Positions 1 to 6,758 are shown, counted from the stretch's first letter. The stretch: DNA of 12,277 bases from Nereida sp965655635 (GCF_965655635.1 NZ_CBFHHE010000043.1:1-12277); one strand, 5' to 3'. A program made the numbers and translations. The notes: generated from the sequence alone by a model not told the origin.

Positions 1-327
1 CAGCTGAGCGTCAGAACATGCGGATGGCACGCTGGTGCTTTGCACATGAGGGCGTAGATCATGAGAACTTCCATGTTCACTTCGTAATACCCAGCCCACT
101 GCAGGACACGGAGCAGATGTGCTGCGTAACGGATCTGTGTATTTTATGTGATCTTTCTGAACCGATTTTGTTACAGCGTATTAAGCGCTCTGCCTTTGCA
201 ATTGTGTTACTTGTGACCAACAGTTTGCGCTGCCTTCCGGTATCCAGCGGGCAAGGTGGAGACTTCCTCACTGAAGGATGAACAAGCAAAAACTTGATTT
301 GGATACGATATTGGCTACCCTTTACTT
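1..327. other. left-edge region without a supportable gene
   Basis: I find no gene I can support here. One plus-strand frame is open from the window edge to a stop at 279-281. Its translation is rich in Cys and Leu, lacks any domain I recognise, and the ATG at 18 has no clear ribosome binding site. A short HVHF stretch near residue 20 faintly recalls the histidine motif of relaxases or IS91-type transposases, which is not enough for a call. The frame could be the 3' end of a gene starting outside the window. No tRNA, strong terminator or clear promoter is visible. Confidence 0.3.
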
Positions 328-696
328 ATGTTAAAAGTTATCTTCATCCTGCTTGCGACCACCAGTGCTGCTGAAGCTCTGGGAACGTTCATTTGTAAGG
401 AACTCGACAGAGTTTCTCTTTCTGCTGAGGGTGCCATGCGACCCGTTTATGAGGGGCGGTCTCTTACGTTCACTTGGACCGATAACAAAGTGTCTGGTGA
501 CGGTGTCTTTTATCATAAAGATTACGACATGCGCCGGCTTGGGAACGGAGGGTTCCGAGCAACTGCTGAAAACGAAGACCGTAGCGATCTGTTTCGTTTT
601 GAGGAAGGCGTGCTTATGCACACCGCTATAGTGAAGTACAGGCAAACACCTTCGCTGCAATCACAGGTATTTCGATGTAAGCCTGTCGGGCAGTGA
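328..696 (+). CDS. small secreted protein of unknown function
   Basis: This encodes 122 residues that I do not recognise. The first 18 or so form a short signal peptide: Met-Leu-Lys, a hydrophobic core, and a likely cleavage after Ala near the ALG sequence, so the product is probably periplasmic or secreted. The mature part is polar, predicted mostly beta, and has two cysteines, one near its start (FICK) and one near its end (FRCK), that could form a disulfide. There is no good Shine-Dalgarno before the ATG; the signal peptide is the main reason for choosing this start. It stands alone, with degraded sequence on both sides. Expression and function are unknown. Confidence 0.6.
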   Translation: MLKVIFILLATTSAAEALGTFICKELDRVSLSAEGAMRPVYEGRSLTFTWTDNKVSGDGVFYHKDYDMRRLGNGGFRATAENEDRSDLFRFEEGVLMHTAIVKYRQTPSLQSQVFRCKPVGQ

Positions 697-787
697 GGCT
701 TTTCCTTCTGCTTCGGCCGTCGAGATTTTCAATAGCCCGCGCGGTGTTCACTGGCGGCGATTAAGCTGATCGGCATTTAAAAAGCCT

Positions 788-1000
788 AGGGGGAGCGAGG
801 GGAGCAATTTCCACATAACTTATACTTCACACTCTAGCCGCTTTCTTGTCATTGCAAATGTACAGTAATTATTTATATTAACCAATGTGTTAGGGGTAAG
901 TAAAAAGTATCGGTACAACGGCTCTACTTGCTCTACCGCTCCCCCTGAATTGGTGGGAACGGGGGCAAAAAGGAGCAAGCTCCAGTAGTTTGCTCCCCTC
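788..1000. repeat. cluster of GGAGC/GCTCC words in both orientations
   Basis: Within about 210 bp, AGGGGGAGCG (788-797) has its reverse complement at 937-946, and the overlapping GAGGGGAGCAA (797-807) has its reverse complement at 990-1000. A direct repeat GCTCTAC occurs at 921-927 and 930-936, and GGAGC-AA-GCTCC forms a small palindrome at 972-983. A further GGAGCAA lies at 1386-1392. No intact gene covers this region. The arrangement could be iterons of a replication or regulatory site of a lost mobile element, or just purine-rich decay. What the repeats bind, if anything, is unknown. Confidence 0.4.
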
Positions 1001-1023
1001 GTCAGTACACTCTATTTCTAACT

Positions 1024-1337
1024 TCATGATGGCTTTATGAGCGCAAAAATCGTCATGCCTTTGTAGTCCCCAGGGGTAAACTTGCGGCCAATACTTTCGT
1101 ATCCAGCTGCGTTCAGCGCTCCGCGTATGCGGTGTTGCAGTTGGGGTGCGATCTGCGCCTTTGATTGCTCGCCGGCAGAGCTGACGACATTGTCTTTCAA
1201 GAGACGCTTGCAGACTGGTATCATTGCCTTGCTTCCGCCGGCGACAGCTTTGGGTATGACCCAAGGGTTACCCAGCCCGACTTTGTACGGAACTCAAAGA
1301 CTTTTGTTCCGTCATCCCAGCCTTGCAAGTATAGGCG
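1024..1337 (-). pseudogene. frame-broken remnant with a tyrosine-recombinase arm-domain signature
   Basis: Reading the minus strand from 1337 to 1227 gives a 37-residue stretch that begins RLYLQGWDDG and ends WVTLGSYPKLSPAEAR. This is the typical N-terminal arm-binding (DUF4102-type) pattern of P4-like phage integrases: a strand-rich segment, then TLGxYPxLSxAEAR. It then hits a stop. A one-base deletion in the CC pair at 1227-1228 would explain this: restoring one C joins it to the frame running from 1227 to the stop at 1024 (AMIPVCKRLLKDN onwards). The catalytic domain with R..H.R..Y is absent, so this is at most an N-terminal fragment. The 3' half could instead be a separate fragment, for example the C-terminus of a phage or plasmid primase-helicase. 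Nothing here should be functional. Confidence 0.42.
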
Positions 1338-1489
1338 TTGACCGCAGGTTGATCGATCTCCACTTTCGAACCTGAATATCGGTGTGGAGCAAACTTGCCT
1401 CCGGAAGCTACACTTGATGTTACACTTATGATGATAATTTATTAATACTGAATCTGACCAAGCTTAACTTATAGAGACTTATCTATCTG

Positions 1490-1749
1490 TTATAAAAATT
1501 GTTTACGTAACCTATTGAAATCATTAATGATTGGCATACGTGTAGGGGTACCATTTATATCTTCAAAACCAAAGCGTTTAGTTTCAAACTTCGTTGAATA
1601 CTTTTCGCCTTAAGATGTTGTACGGTCTCAGTTCAGCGCGCAAATTCGTGGCATAAAACATTTGTCGGTTCTTTGTTCGGTCCGTCCACAACTACTGGGG
1701 AGCGCAAGACTTCAATGGCGTATTCGCGAATGAACGGGTGGGCTTTGAA
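1490..1749 (-). pseudogene. possible decayed gene of unknown family
   Basis: On the minus strand the frame from 1749 to 1636 reads as natural-looking protein (it includes HPFIREYAIEVL and VVVDGPNKEPTN). It meets a TGA at 1633-1635 and continues in frame to 1609. It then joins, by one missing base in the CC at 1608-1609, a 39-codon open stretch ending in TAA at 1490-1492 (it includes KRFGFEDINGTPTRMP). One nonsense change and one deletion would therefore reconstruct a C-terminal part of roughly 85 residues. Open runs of this length can arise by chance, and I recognise no family, so this is a weak call. It lies on the same strand as, and upstream of, the recombinase-like remnant. Confidence 0.25.
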
Positions 1750-1896
1750 CTAAGAATGAAGCAATAGAAGTTTAGCCAAAAGAGCCATTCGCGACACTAT
1801 TTGCGCTGTCTTTTACCCATATGTCATATCACCGATCACAGACGCAGGCAGCTCCTACACAAAAGCGCCCTGCAAAAATCAAAAGATACATCTTCT

Positions 1897-1922
1897 GTTA
1901 ATTTTAATTAACCTTTCTTTAA
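1897..1922 (+). promoter_or_regulatory. putative CtrA box and palindrome upstream of the GGDEF-EAL gene
   Basis: TTAA at 1908-1911 and TTAA at 1919-1922 are separated by exactly 7 bases, which is the CtrA full-site pattern TTAA-N7-TTAA. The site overlaps a palindrome, GTTAAT-N4-ATTAAC, at 1897-1912. A further GTTAAC lies at 1927-1932. The box ends 52 bases before the ATG at 1975, so it sits at promoter distance. CtrA is a known regulator of motility and cyclic di-GMP genes in Rhodobacterales. Binding is inferred; the stretch is AT-rich, which raises the rate of chance matches. Confidence 0.45.
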
Positions 1923-1974
1923 CGCGGTTAACGAATTCTTACGGCACCGATTAATCGTCTGCCGGAGCGCGCAA

Positions 1975-3462
1975 ATGCTACCCTCACAATTAGATCTACG
2001 TTCGCTTGGCAAATTTGCTGCATTTTGTGCAGGGGCACTGTCACTTATATTGCTTCTGGTTGGGGCATTTGGTGTGGGCGGCCATGCGTCAAATGCAGAC
2101 ACCGCGTTTTTGAACACCTGTAAATTGATCTCCGCGTTGTTGCTCGGAAAAAGTATCGCCGTGTTTGCGCTACATACAAACAAGTTGGGTCAAACAGAGC
2201 ATTGCAAGACCCTGATGCCTTATTTTGCCGCGGCCTGTATGACGACAACGCTGCTGTTTACGCAAGTTGTGTATGTTTATTTCAAACCACCGAATTTTTC
2301 AGACCTTTCCACCGTCACAACCGTTGCTTTGCTCAGTATGCCGGTCAGCTTGCTGCTTCGTTGTAATGGTGGTGTAAAGCTGATGGCTGTATCACAGGTT
2401 TTAGACACTTCAGTGTTCGTGATGATAACTACGGCTCTTATCGGGTTTGCTTTTGGGGCATCGGCATTCACACAGTTTGCATTCTATTACGGGCTGTTTC
2501 GTTCAGAGGCGATTACCATATTCTTGCTGCAATGCGGGTTGTTGGCACACAGTCCACAATCTGTCTGGGTGCGGGTGCTGTTTTCCGTCAAGGCAGGAAG
2601 TGAGCAGACCCGGCGCAAGGTGCTGATCTTTGTGCCGTTCAGTCTTATCCTTGCCTTGCTCTACCAAAACATTGGCAACCTCTATGACGATCCGCATTTT
2701 GCATTGGCCGCAATTGTTGCAACAGGCATTTTCTTTATCTTTTGCTTCGGGGTCAAAGCCGCCACGCGTGTCAACAAAAGCCAACGTGAAATGGAGCGCC
2801 TTGCCTTAACTGATCCGTTGACCGGGGTTGGTAACCGCAGGGCCTATGATCAGGCACTTATGCATAACTGGTCCACGTCAGAGCCCACTCTGGTGACGTT
2901 GATCGGCATCGATCTTGATAGATTTAAGTCCATCAACGACCTGCATGGCCATGACGCAGGTGACGCGGTCTTGCGCGAGGTTGCGCATCGGCTGTCATCT
3001 TGTGTGCGGCCTACAGACCTTGTGACGCGTGTGGGCGGGGATGAATTTATCATTGTTTTACGGACGCTGTCATCTGGAAGTGATGCAGCGCGTATCGCGC
3101 ATCGCTGTTTGCTTCAGTTTTCACGCCCTATTCGGTTTCGTGGTCTGAGGATTGAGATCGGTGCGAGCATTGATGTGTTTGCCCAAAATTCACCAAACAT
3201 AGCATCGCGCGAAATTACCAAACGATTGGACTTTGCTGTTTATGCGGCAAAAGAAAAGGGCAAGGGGCAGATCGTTTACTATTCGACTGTTTTGCATCGA
3301 CGGGCTCTGCGGCAAACGCAGCTGCGTAAAGAAATCAAATTGGGGTTTGACCGCGGTGAGTTTGTTCCGTTCCTTCAACCAATTATTGATGCGCGATCCG
3401 GCTGTACTGCGGCTTTTGAAGTGTTAGCCCGCTGGAACCACCCGGTACGGGGGATTTTGTAA
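1975..3462 (+). CDS. membrane-anchored diguanylate cyclase, GGDEF plus truncated EAL (nonsense-interrupted)
   Basis: This encodes 495 residues. Residues 1-260 hold about eight hydrophobic helices, an integral membrane sensor region of unassigned type. The GGDEF domain starts near 278 (LTDPLTGVGNRRA). It has an intact GGDEF motif at 354-358 and the product-inhibition I-site RPTD at 345-348, in the usual five-residue spacing, so cyclase activity (2 GTP to cyclic di-GMP) is expected. The EAL domain begins near 450, carries FEVLARW (EVL in place of EAL) at 481-487, and stops at TAA 3460-3462. The same frame continues beyond the stop to 4167 with the rest of a normal EAL domain, so the gene was once about 730 codons long. 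GGAG at 1964-1967 lies 7 bases before the ATG. As it stands, it would make a cyclase without phosphodiesterase. Confidence 0.82.
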   Translation: MLPSQLDLRSLGKFAAFCAGALSLILLLVGAFGVGGHASNADTAFLNTCKLISALLLGKSIAVFALHTNKLGQTEHCKTLMPYFAAACMTTTLLFTQVVYVYFKPPNFSDLSTVTTVALLSMPVSLLLRCNGGVKLMAVSQVLDTSVFVMITTALIGFAFGASAFTQFAFYYGLFRSEAITIFLLQCGLLAHSPQSVWVRVLFSVKAGSEQTRRKVLIFVPFSLILALLYQNIGNLYDDPHFALAAIVATGIFFIFCFGVKAATRVNKSQREMERLALTDPLTGVGNRRAYDQALMHNWSTSEPTLVTLIGIDLDRFKSINDLHGHDAGDAVLREVAHRLSSCVRPTDLVTRVGGDEFIIVLRTLSSGSDAARIAHRCLLQFSRPIRFRGLRIEIGASIDVFAQNSPNIASREITKRLDFAVYAAKEKGKGQIVYYSTVLHRRALRQTQLRKEIKLGFDRGEFVPFLQPIIDARSGCTAAFEVLARWNHPVRGIL

Positions 3463-3486
3463 CCCGGTTCATTTTACAAAGATGCC

Positions 3487-4167
3487 GTGGCTTTGGGCTT
3501 AACGGACAACATTGGCTGGGACGTGTTCAAGCAGGCGTTGGATAATCTGGACGGTGACATATGGGCGCCTTCTGTCCCCAAACATCTTCACTTGAACGTC
3601 ACACAACAAGGTCTGGTGAAGTCGGACCTCCTGCGCATTTTGAAAAGTGCGCGCGCCGAGGGCGTCCGCGTCACGATCGAGATTTTGGAGACCGTTCTTG
3701 TGGATGATTGGGGGCCAGAGGAGTTGGTTGCGCTTAAGACCGTTCGTGATCTTGGCGTGAAGATCGCGATTGATGATTTCGGGACGGGTCATGCTTCGCT
3801 AACCAGCCTCGTGCGAATTAAGCCAGATGTGCTGAAGCTTGATCGGTTTATTGTTCACAATTGCCAAAACAACAGCGTGGAGCGGACGGTTCTTACGATG
3901 GCGCTGCAAATGGCGAAGGACTTGGGCATTAAGACAGTATGCGAAGGCATCGAAACTGCGGATCAGGAAGCGTCTGTTCGCGCAGAGGGCGCTGATTTTC
4001 TGCAAGGGTTCCGATACAGCCCTGCGGTTCCTGTGTCTGAGTTGTCCGGCTTGCCGATAATCTTTGCGACCAACGAAAAGGATGATTTGTTGAAGCAGGA
4101 TACTGAGGTTTCAGCCATCGACGGCGCGGCTGAGGTGCCTCTGGCTCTGCCATCTTTGGTTTCATAA
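3487..4167 (+). CDS. C-terminal EAL domain fragment, continuation of the interrupted GGDEF-EAL gene
   Basis: This is in the same frame as the upstream GGDEF gene and separated from it only by TAA 3460-3462; the bases right after the stop read PGSFYKDAVALG, as a normal EAL domain would. Starting at GTG 3487 it gives 226 residues with the remaining catalytic and metal-binding motifs: LHLNVT, the glutamates of VTIEILET, IAIDDFGTG, LKLDRF, CEGIET and LQGFRYSP. It lacks the first metal-binding glutamate (EVL motif), which is encoded before the stop. If it is translated separately, it should not hydrolyse cyclic di-GMP. No convincing ribosome binding site precedes the GTG. The most likely reading is a pseudogenised 3' half; readthrough, or a sequence error at 3460-3462, would restore a full phosphodiesterase domain. 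Confidence 0.7.
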   Translation: MALGLTDNIGWDVFKQALDNLDGDIWAPSVPKHLHLNVTQQGLVKSDLLRILKSARAEGVRVTIEILETVLVDDWGPEELVALKTVRDLGVKIAIDDFGTGHASLTSLVRIKPDVLKLDRFIVHNCQNNSVERTVLTMALQMAKDLGIKTVCEGIETADQEASVRAEGADFLQGFRYSPAVPVSELSGLPIIFATNEKDDLLKQDTEVSAIDGAAEVPLALPSLVS

Positions 4168-4468
4168 CTAGATTAGAAGAGTGAGCGCAGTTCTCTGGGG
4201 CATGTCGCCGTGGTGCGAAAAACGTGCGTGCCAATGGGGATGAGTCGTTGAGTGTCCTGCGGAGGGAAGTACCGTGTAGACACGAGAGGCGATTTGGAGT
4301 AGTGATATTCGGAAACATTTTTAGAGTGAAATTTTTGTGAGATTTTCCATTTCGGGGCGCTGACAATCTTGGAGGACTATTTTTGTTATGCTAACAGTCC
4401 GAACGCTTTTGGTAATATTGCCTGCGGCGCTGTGAATATTTTTCACATACTAAACTGGGATAGAAATC
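4168..4468 (+). promoter_or_regulatory. intergenic region with an inverted repeat near the winged-helix gene start
   Basis: There is no gene in these 301 bases; the frame open from about 4369 is a shadow of the next gene. Close to the start of the next gene is a perfect inverted repeat TGTGAA-N5-TTCACA (4431-4447), ending 21 bases before the GTG at 4469. It resembles a CRP/FNR-type half-site pair, but the TGTGA/TCACA spacing is 7 rather than the usual 6. It could be an operator, perhaps autoregulatory for the small winged-helix protein. I see no convincing -35/-10 pair and no clear terminator for the upstream gene. Confidence 0.33.
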
Positions 4469-4759
4469 GTGGATGTGACTCTTTTGAAGAGCTTTGCCAA
4501 GCTGCGCCTTACTTTGCTGCAGATGGAAAAAGAAATTGGTCTGGGCGAGATCTCTGCCGCCGAGTCGGCAGTTATTTGCGCAGCCGCTTTGATCGTAGAC
4601 GATCGCGGCCGTGTCGAGTTGGCGTCATTGATGGCGCAGGAACCTCTTGCAGCCATGTCACGCAGCACGTTCTTCCGTGCAATCAAGTCTTTAGGCGAGC
4701 GTCAGTTGCTGGTCAAAGAGTCCGACAGCAAAGTGTCGGACTATATCCTCAAAGCATAG
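4469..4759 (+). CDS. small winged-helix DNA-binding-like protein
   Basis: This encodes 96 residues. The first 27 look helical. Residues 28-45 (ISAAESAVICAAALI) fit helix 1 of a winged-helix fold, and the segment MSRSTFFRAIKSLGERQLL (about 63-81) has the form of a MarR-type recognition helix and the start of a wing. A transcription regulator is therefore inferred; it has no effector or receiver domain. The start is GTG: an in-frame stop at 4451-4453 excludes a longer form, and GGGA at 4457-4460 lies 8 bases upstream. A second GTG at 4475 is possible. It is followed 39 bases later by the membrane protein gene, and an inverted repeat just upstream could be its own operator. The target genes are unknown. 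Confidence 0.6.
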   Translation: MDVTLLKSFAKLRLTLLQMEKEIGLGEISAAESAVICAAALIVDDRGRVELASLMAQEPLAAMSRSTFFRAIKSLGERQLLVKESDSKVSDYILKA

Positions 4760-4798
4760 GCCAACCGATCGCATGCGCCGGTCACAAGAGTGGGCCGC

Positions 4799-5374
4799 AT
4801 GTATAGAGCGATCGGGCTTGAAGCTATTTTGATAAGCGCCTTAACGGGCGCTTATTTTTCTATGTTGTGGATATCGTGGAACGTCGTCGTTCCCCTACAA
4901 GCCATGATTTTTGGCGAAGTCTTCGGCATCCTACTTTTCCTTCCGAACGGTATCAAAATTCTGGCAATCTATACTCTTGGCTGGCGTGGCTTTTTTTATC
5001 TACTTCCCGTTGCTGTGTGGCATTTCACGACGCTCAGCGACTGGAACAATAACTATGACGAATTAATCACGATGGCTGTGATGTCACTTTTGGCGCCGTT
5101 TATTTCATTTCATGTACTGCATTGGTTACGGGTGATTGTGCCGCAGCCGATGACATTCCGCCTAAACTGGCGCGAGCTTTTGTGTGTGGGGCTGCTGTCC
5201 GGCTTTTTGAACTCTATCCTGCTGACAACCGGTTTTGCCCAAGGTTTGAAAGAGGTCGCGTTCATTACGATCGGGGATGTGTTGGGCTTTTTGGTCGTGT
5301 TGCTTGCGGCAATGTTGGCGATGCGCTGGATGCGGTTTGCGCGTCACCAATCAAAACGTGGCTGGTTGGCCTAG
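4799..5374 (+). CDS. six-helix membrane protein, MASE1-like in part
   Basis: This encodes 191 residues with about six membrane helices (near residues 6-28, 32-49, 53-77, 88-110, 124-145 and 153-175) and a basic C-terminus. The segment LLFLPNGIKILAIYTLGWRG recalls the PPAGIRLAALLLxGWR pattern of MASE1 sensor domains, which usually precede GGDEF or kinase domains; here it stands alone. The family assignment is tentative. ATG 4799 is chosen because AAGAG lies 9 bases upstream; GTG 4790 would add three residues. A terminator-like hairpin lies inside codons 12-21. The gene follows the winged-helix gene by 39 bases, so the two may be cotranscribed. Its stop TAG (5372-5374) overlaps the stop of the convergent outer-membrane gene in a CTAG. 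It could be a partner of the nearby cyclic di-GMP protein, but nothing shows this directly. Confidence 0.6.
   Translation: MYRAIGLEAILISALTGAYFSMLWISWNVVVPLQAMIFGEVFGILLFLPNGIKILAIYTLGWRGFFYLLPVAVWHFTTLSDWNNNYDELITMAVMSLLAPFISFHVLHWLRVIVPQPMTFRLNWRELLCVGLLSGFLNSILLTTGFAQGLKEVAFITIGDVLGFLVVLLAAMLAMRWMRFARHQSKRGWLA
4832..4859 (+). terminator. terminator-like hairpin inside the start of the membrane protein gene
   Basis: ATAAGCGCC (4832-4840) and GGCGCTTAT (4847-4855) pair perfectly over 9 bp around a 6-base loop, and TTTTT (4855-4859) follows. This is the layout of an intrinsic terminator. It lies 73 bases after the stop of the winged-helix gene but within codons 12-21 of the next reading frame. 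It may end most transcripts of the regulator gene, act as a translation-sensitive attenuator, or indicate that the membrane protein really starts later (ATG 4862, which has no ribosome binding site). Confidence 0.5.
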
Positions 5375-6654
5375 TGATGTGGGCTTAGCAATGCGCTTAG
5401 CAGGGCAGTGCGCAGCGCTTGAATTTCCGCGTCAATGACGCGCTTCAGATCGGCTTGACCGGTTGCCAGTTGTTTTTTGAGCGTATCGCGTGAGGCGAGT
5501 ACTTCTGCGTTTTTGGCGCGTACAGAAGATCGGCTACTGACAAGTGAGGCGCGGGTTTTCATCATTTGAGACAGCATCGCAACGGTTTCGCGCTTTTGCG
5601 TGTCAAACTGCTGTTTCTCACGGATCAGATTGGCTTCGCGCGCTGCTAGCTCTGCATCACGTCGCCCGCCATCCCCTAATGTCCAGCTCAGCTGGAGCCC
5701 AAGGGCTACGTCAGTACTGCTTGTTTGTGACATGGGGCTATCGACGCCAGCGCGCAAACCAACGGTTGGCTTCTTTTGTGCGGCTGCAATCTGAACGTCT
5801 TGTTCCGCAATCACGATTGATGCTGCTGTGCCGCGCAATGCAGGATTACCCTGCCACGCTGTTGCAGCGTTTTTGCCGGTGGGCAGCGAGATAATCTGTG
5901 AAGGGCGCGCAACGGCGCCACCATCATGCTTTAGGCATTTCGACAAGCGGCTTTGTGCATCACTCACGCGCTCGCTCAGCCGCAGTTCTTCAATGTCGAG
6001 ATCGTGGATCTGAATCTTGGCACTGGCGGCAGATGATTTGTCCACCATGCCGCTGGCAACGAGGCGGTCCATCTGTTGCACAATGCCGCGTCCTTCCTGT
6101 GACCGTTCGGCCAACAGAGCGCTTCGTTGTTGATACTGCCATAGATCAATCCAGGCAGAGGCCATATCGGCCACGATGCCCGTGATGGCTTCCTCGGCTT
6201 GGGCCTCAGCGGCGATGACACGGGCGAAAGCCGAGTTGATCCCAGAGACCGATGCGCCGCCGTCGTAAATGAGCTTGTTGACCGACAGGCTTGCACTGAT
6301 GCCGGTGGTGTCTTCGGTGCCGGTTGTGTCTTCCTCGGAAACACCGCCCAATTGGGATTGCAAAGATACTTGCGGGGCGAGGGCGCTGTTGGCGACAGTC
6401 ACGCCTTGGGCGGCACCTTCGATGGCCGCTTTTGATCCGGCATAGGCGCTACTTGATAGGGCTGCTGCTTTGATGGATGGTTGGTAATCCTTAAGTTTCA
6501 CCGTGATAGCAGAATTAACCACATCAGCCGGCCCACTACTTAATATGTCACCGACTGCGTCCGAAACATATACGCTGTCTGTAGGGGCTTGCGCACATCC
6601 CGCTACAAGGCCTAACGCCACCAAACATGATGTGATTTCGGGGCGGAATAGCAT
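5371..6654 (-). CDS. TolC-family outer-membrane efflux lipoprotein
   Basis: This encodes 427 residues. A lipoprotein signal peptide ends in the lipobox LVAGC, with the acylated Cys at 20. The body has the TolC/OEP two-repeat layout: long Ala-, Gln- and Ser-rich helices separated by beta segments (for example SASLSVNKLIYDGGASVSGINSA in repeat 1 and VALGLQLSWTLGDGGRRDAELA in repeat 2). The YDGG/GDGG motif after the strand, where each helix starts, is typical of type I secretion channels. It would form a trimeric exit duct in the outer membrane. GGAG lies 10 bases before the ATG. No ABC exporter or membrane-fusion partner is adjacent, so it is an orphan channel here. It converges on, and overlaps by the stop codon with, the plus-strand membrane gene. 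Confidence 0.82.
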   Translation of the reverse strand: MLFRPEITSCLVALGLVAGCAQAPTDSVYVSDAVGDILSSGPADVVNSAITVKLKDYQPSIKAAALSSSAYAGSKAAIEGAAQGVTVANSALAPQVSLQSQLGGVSEEDTTGTEDTTGISASLSVNKLIYDGGASVSGINSAFARVIAAEAQAEEAITGIVADMASAWIDLWQYQQRSALLAERSQEGRGIVQQMDRLVASGMVDKSSAASAKIQIHDLDIEELRLSERVSDAQSRLSKCLKHDGGAVARPSQIISLPTGKNAATAWQGNPALRGTAASIVIAEQDVQIAAAQKKPTVGLRAGVDSPMSQTSSTDVALGLQLSWTLGDGGRRDAELAAREANLIREKQQFDTQKRETVAMLSQMMKTRASLVSSRSSVRAKNAEVLASRDTLKKQLATGQADLKRVIDAEIQALRTALLSALLSPHH

Positions 6655-6717
6655 GTGGAATTCTCCGGTGCTTTGTTACTGCATTTAAACCCCAAATAGT
6701 TAATGCAACGCTGACAA

Positions 6718-6758
6718 ATCATTAATTATGATACAAAATCTTACATGAAATAATCATG
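6718..6758 (-). promoter_or_regulatory. two short inverted repeats upstream of the TolC-like gene
   Basis: ATCAT-N5-ATGAT (6718-6732) and CATGA-N5-TCATG (6744-6758) are two 15-bp inverted repeats with the same 5-base spacing, set 26 bases apart centre to centre. They lie in AT-rich sequence 64-104 bases upstream of the start at 6654. They share ATGAT/ATCAT words and could be paired operator sites. No convincing -35/-10 pair was identified. The short arms and high AT content make chance occurrence possible. Confidence 0.3.

Noticed and set aside
18..281. Possible relaxase or IS91-like fragment (HVHF stretch)
   Set aside because: Only a few residues resemble the histidine motif, and the rest of the frame has no supporting pattern.
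890..1264. 124-codon minus-strand frame
   Set aside because: Shadow composition; another minus-strand frame over the same bases carries the recombinase-like signature.
4431..4447. Canonical CRP site
   Set aside because: The half-sites TGTGA and TCACA are separated by 7 bases rather than the usual 6, so I list it only as an inverted repeat.
4369..4806. 145-codon plus-strand frame overlapping the winged-helix gene
   Set aside because: It starts at TTG, its composition is Arg- and Cys-rich with no domain, and it runs through the winged-helix gene in another frame.
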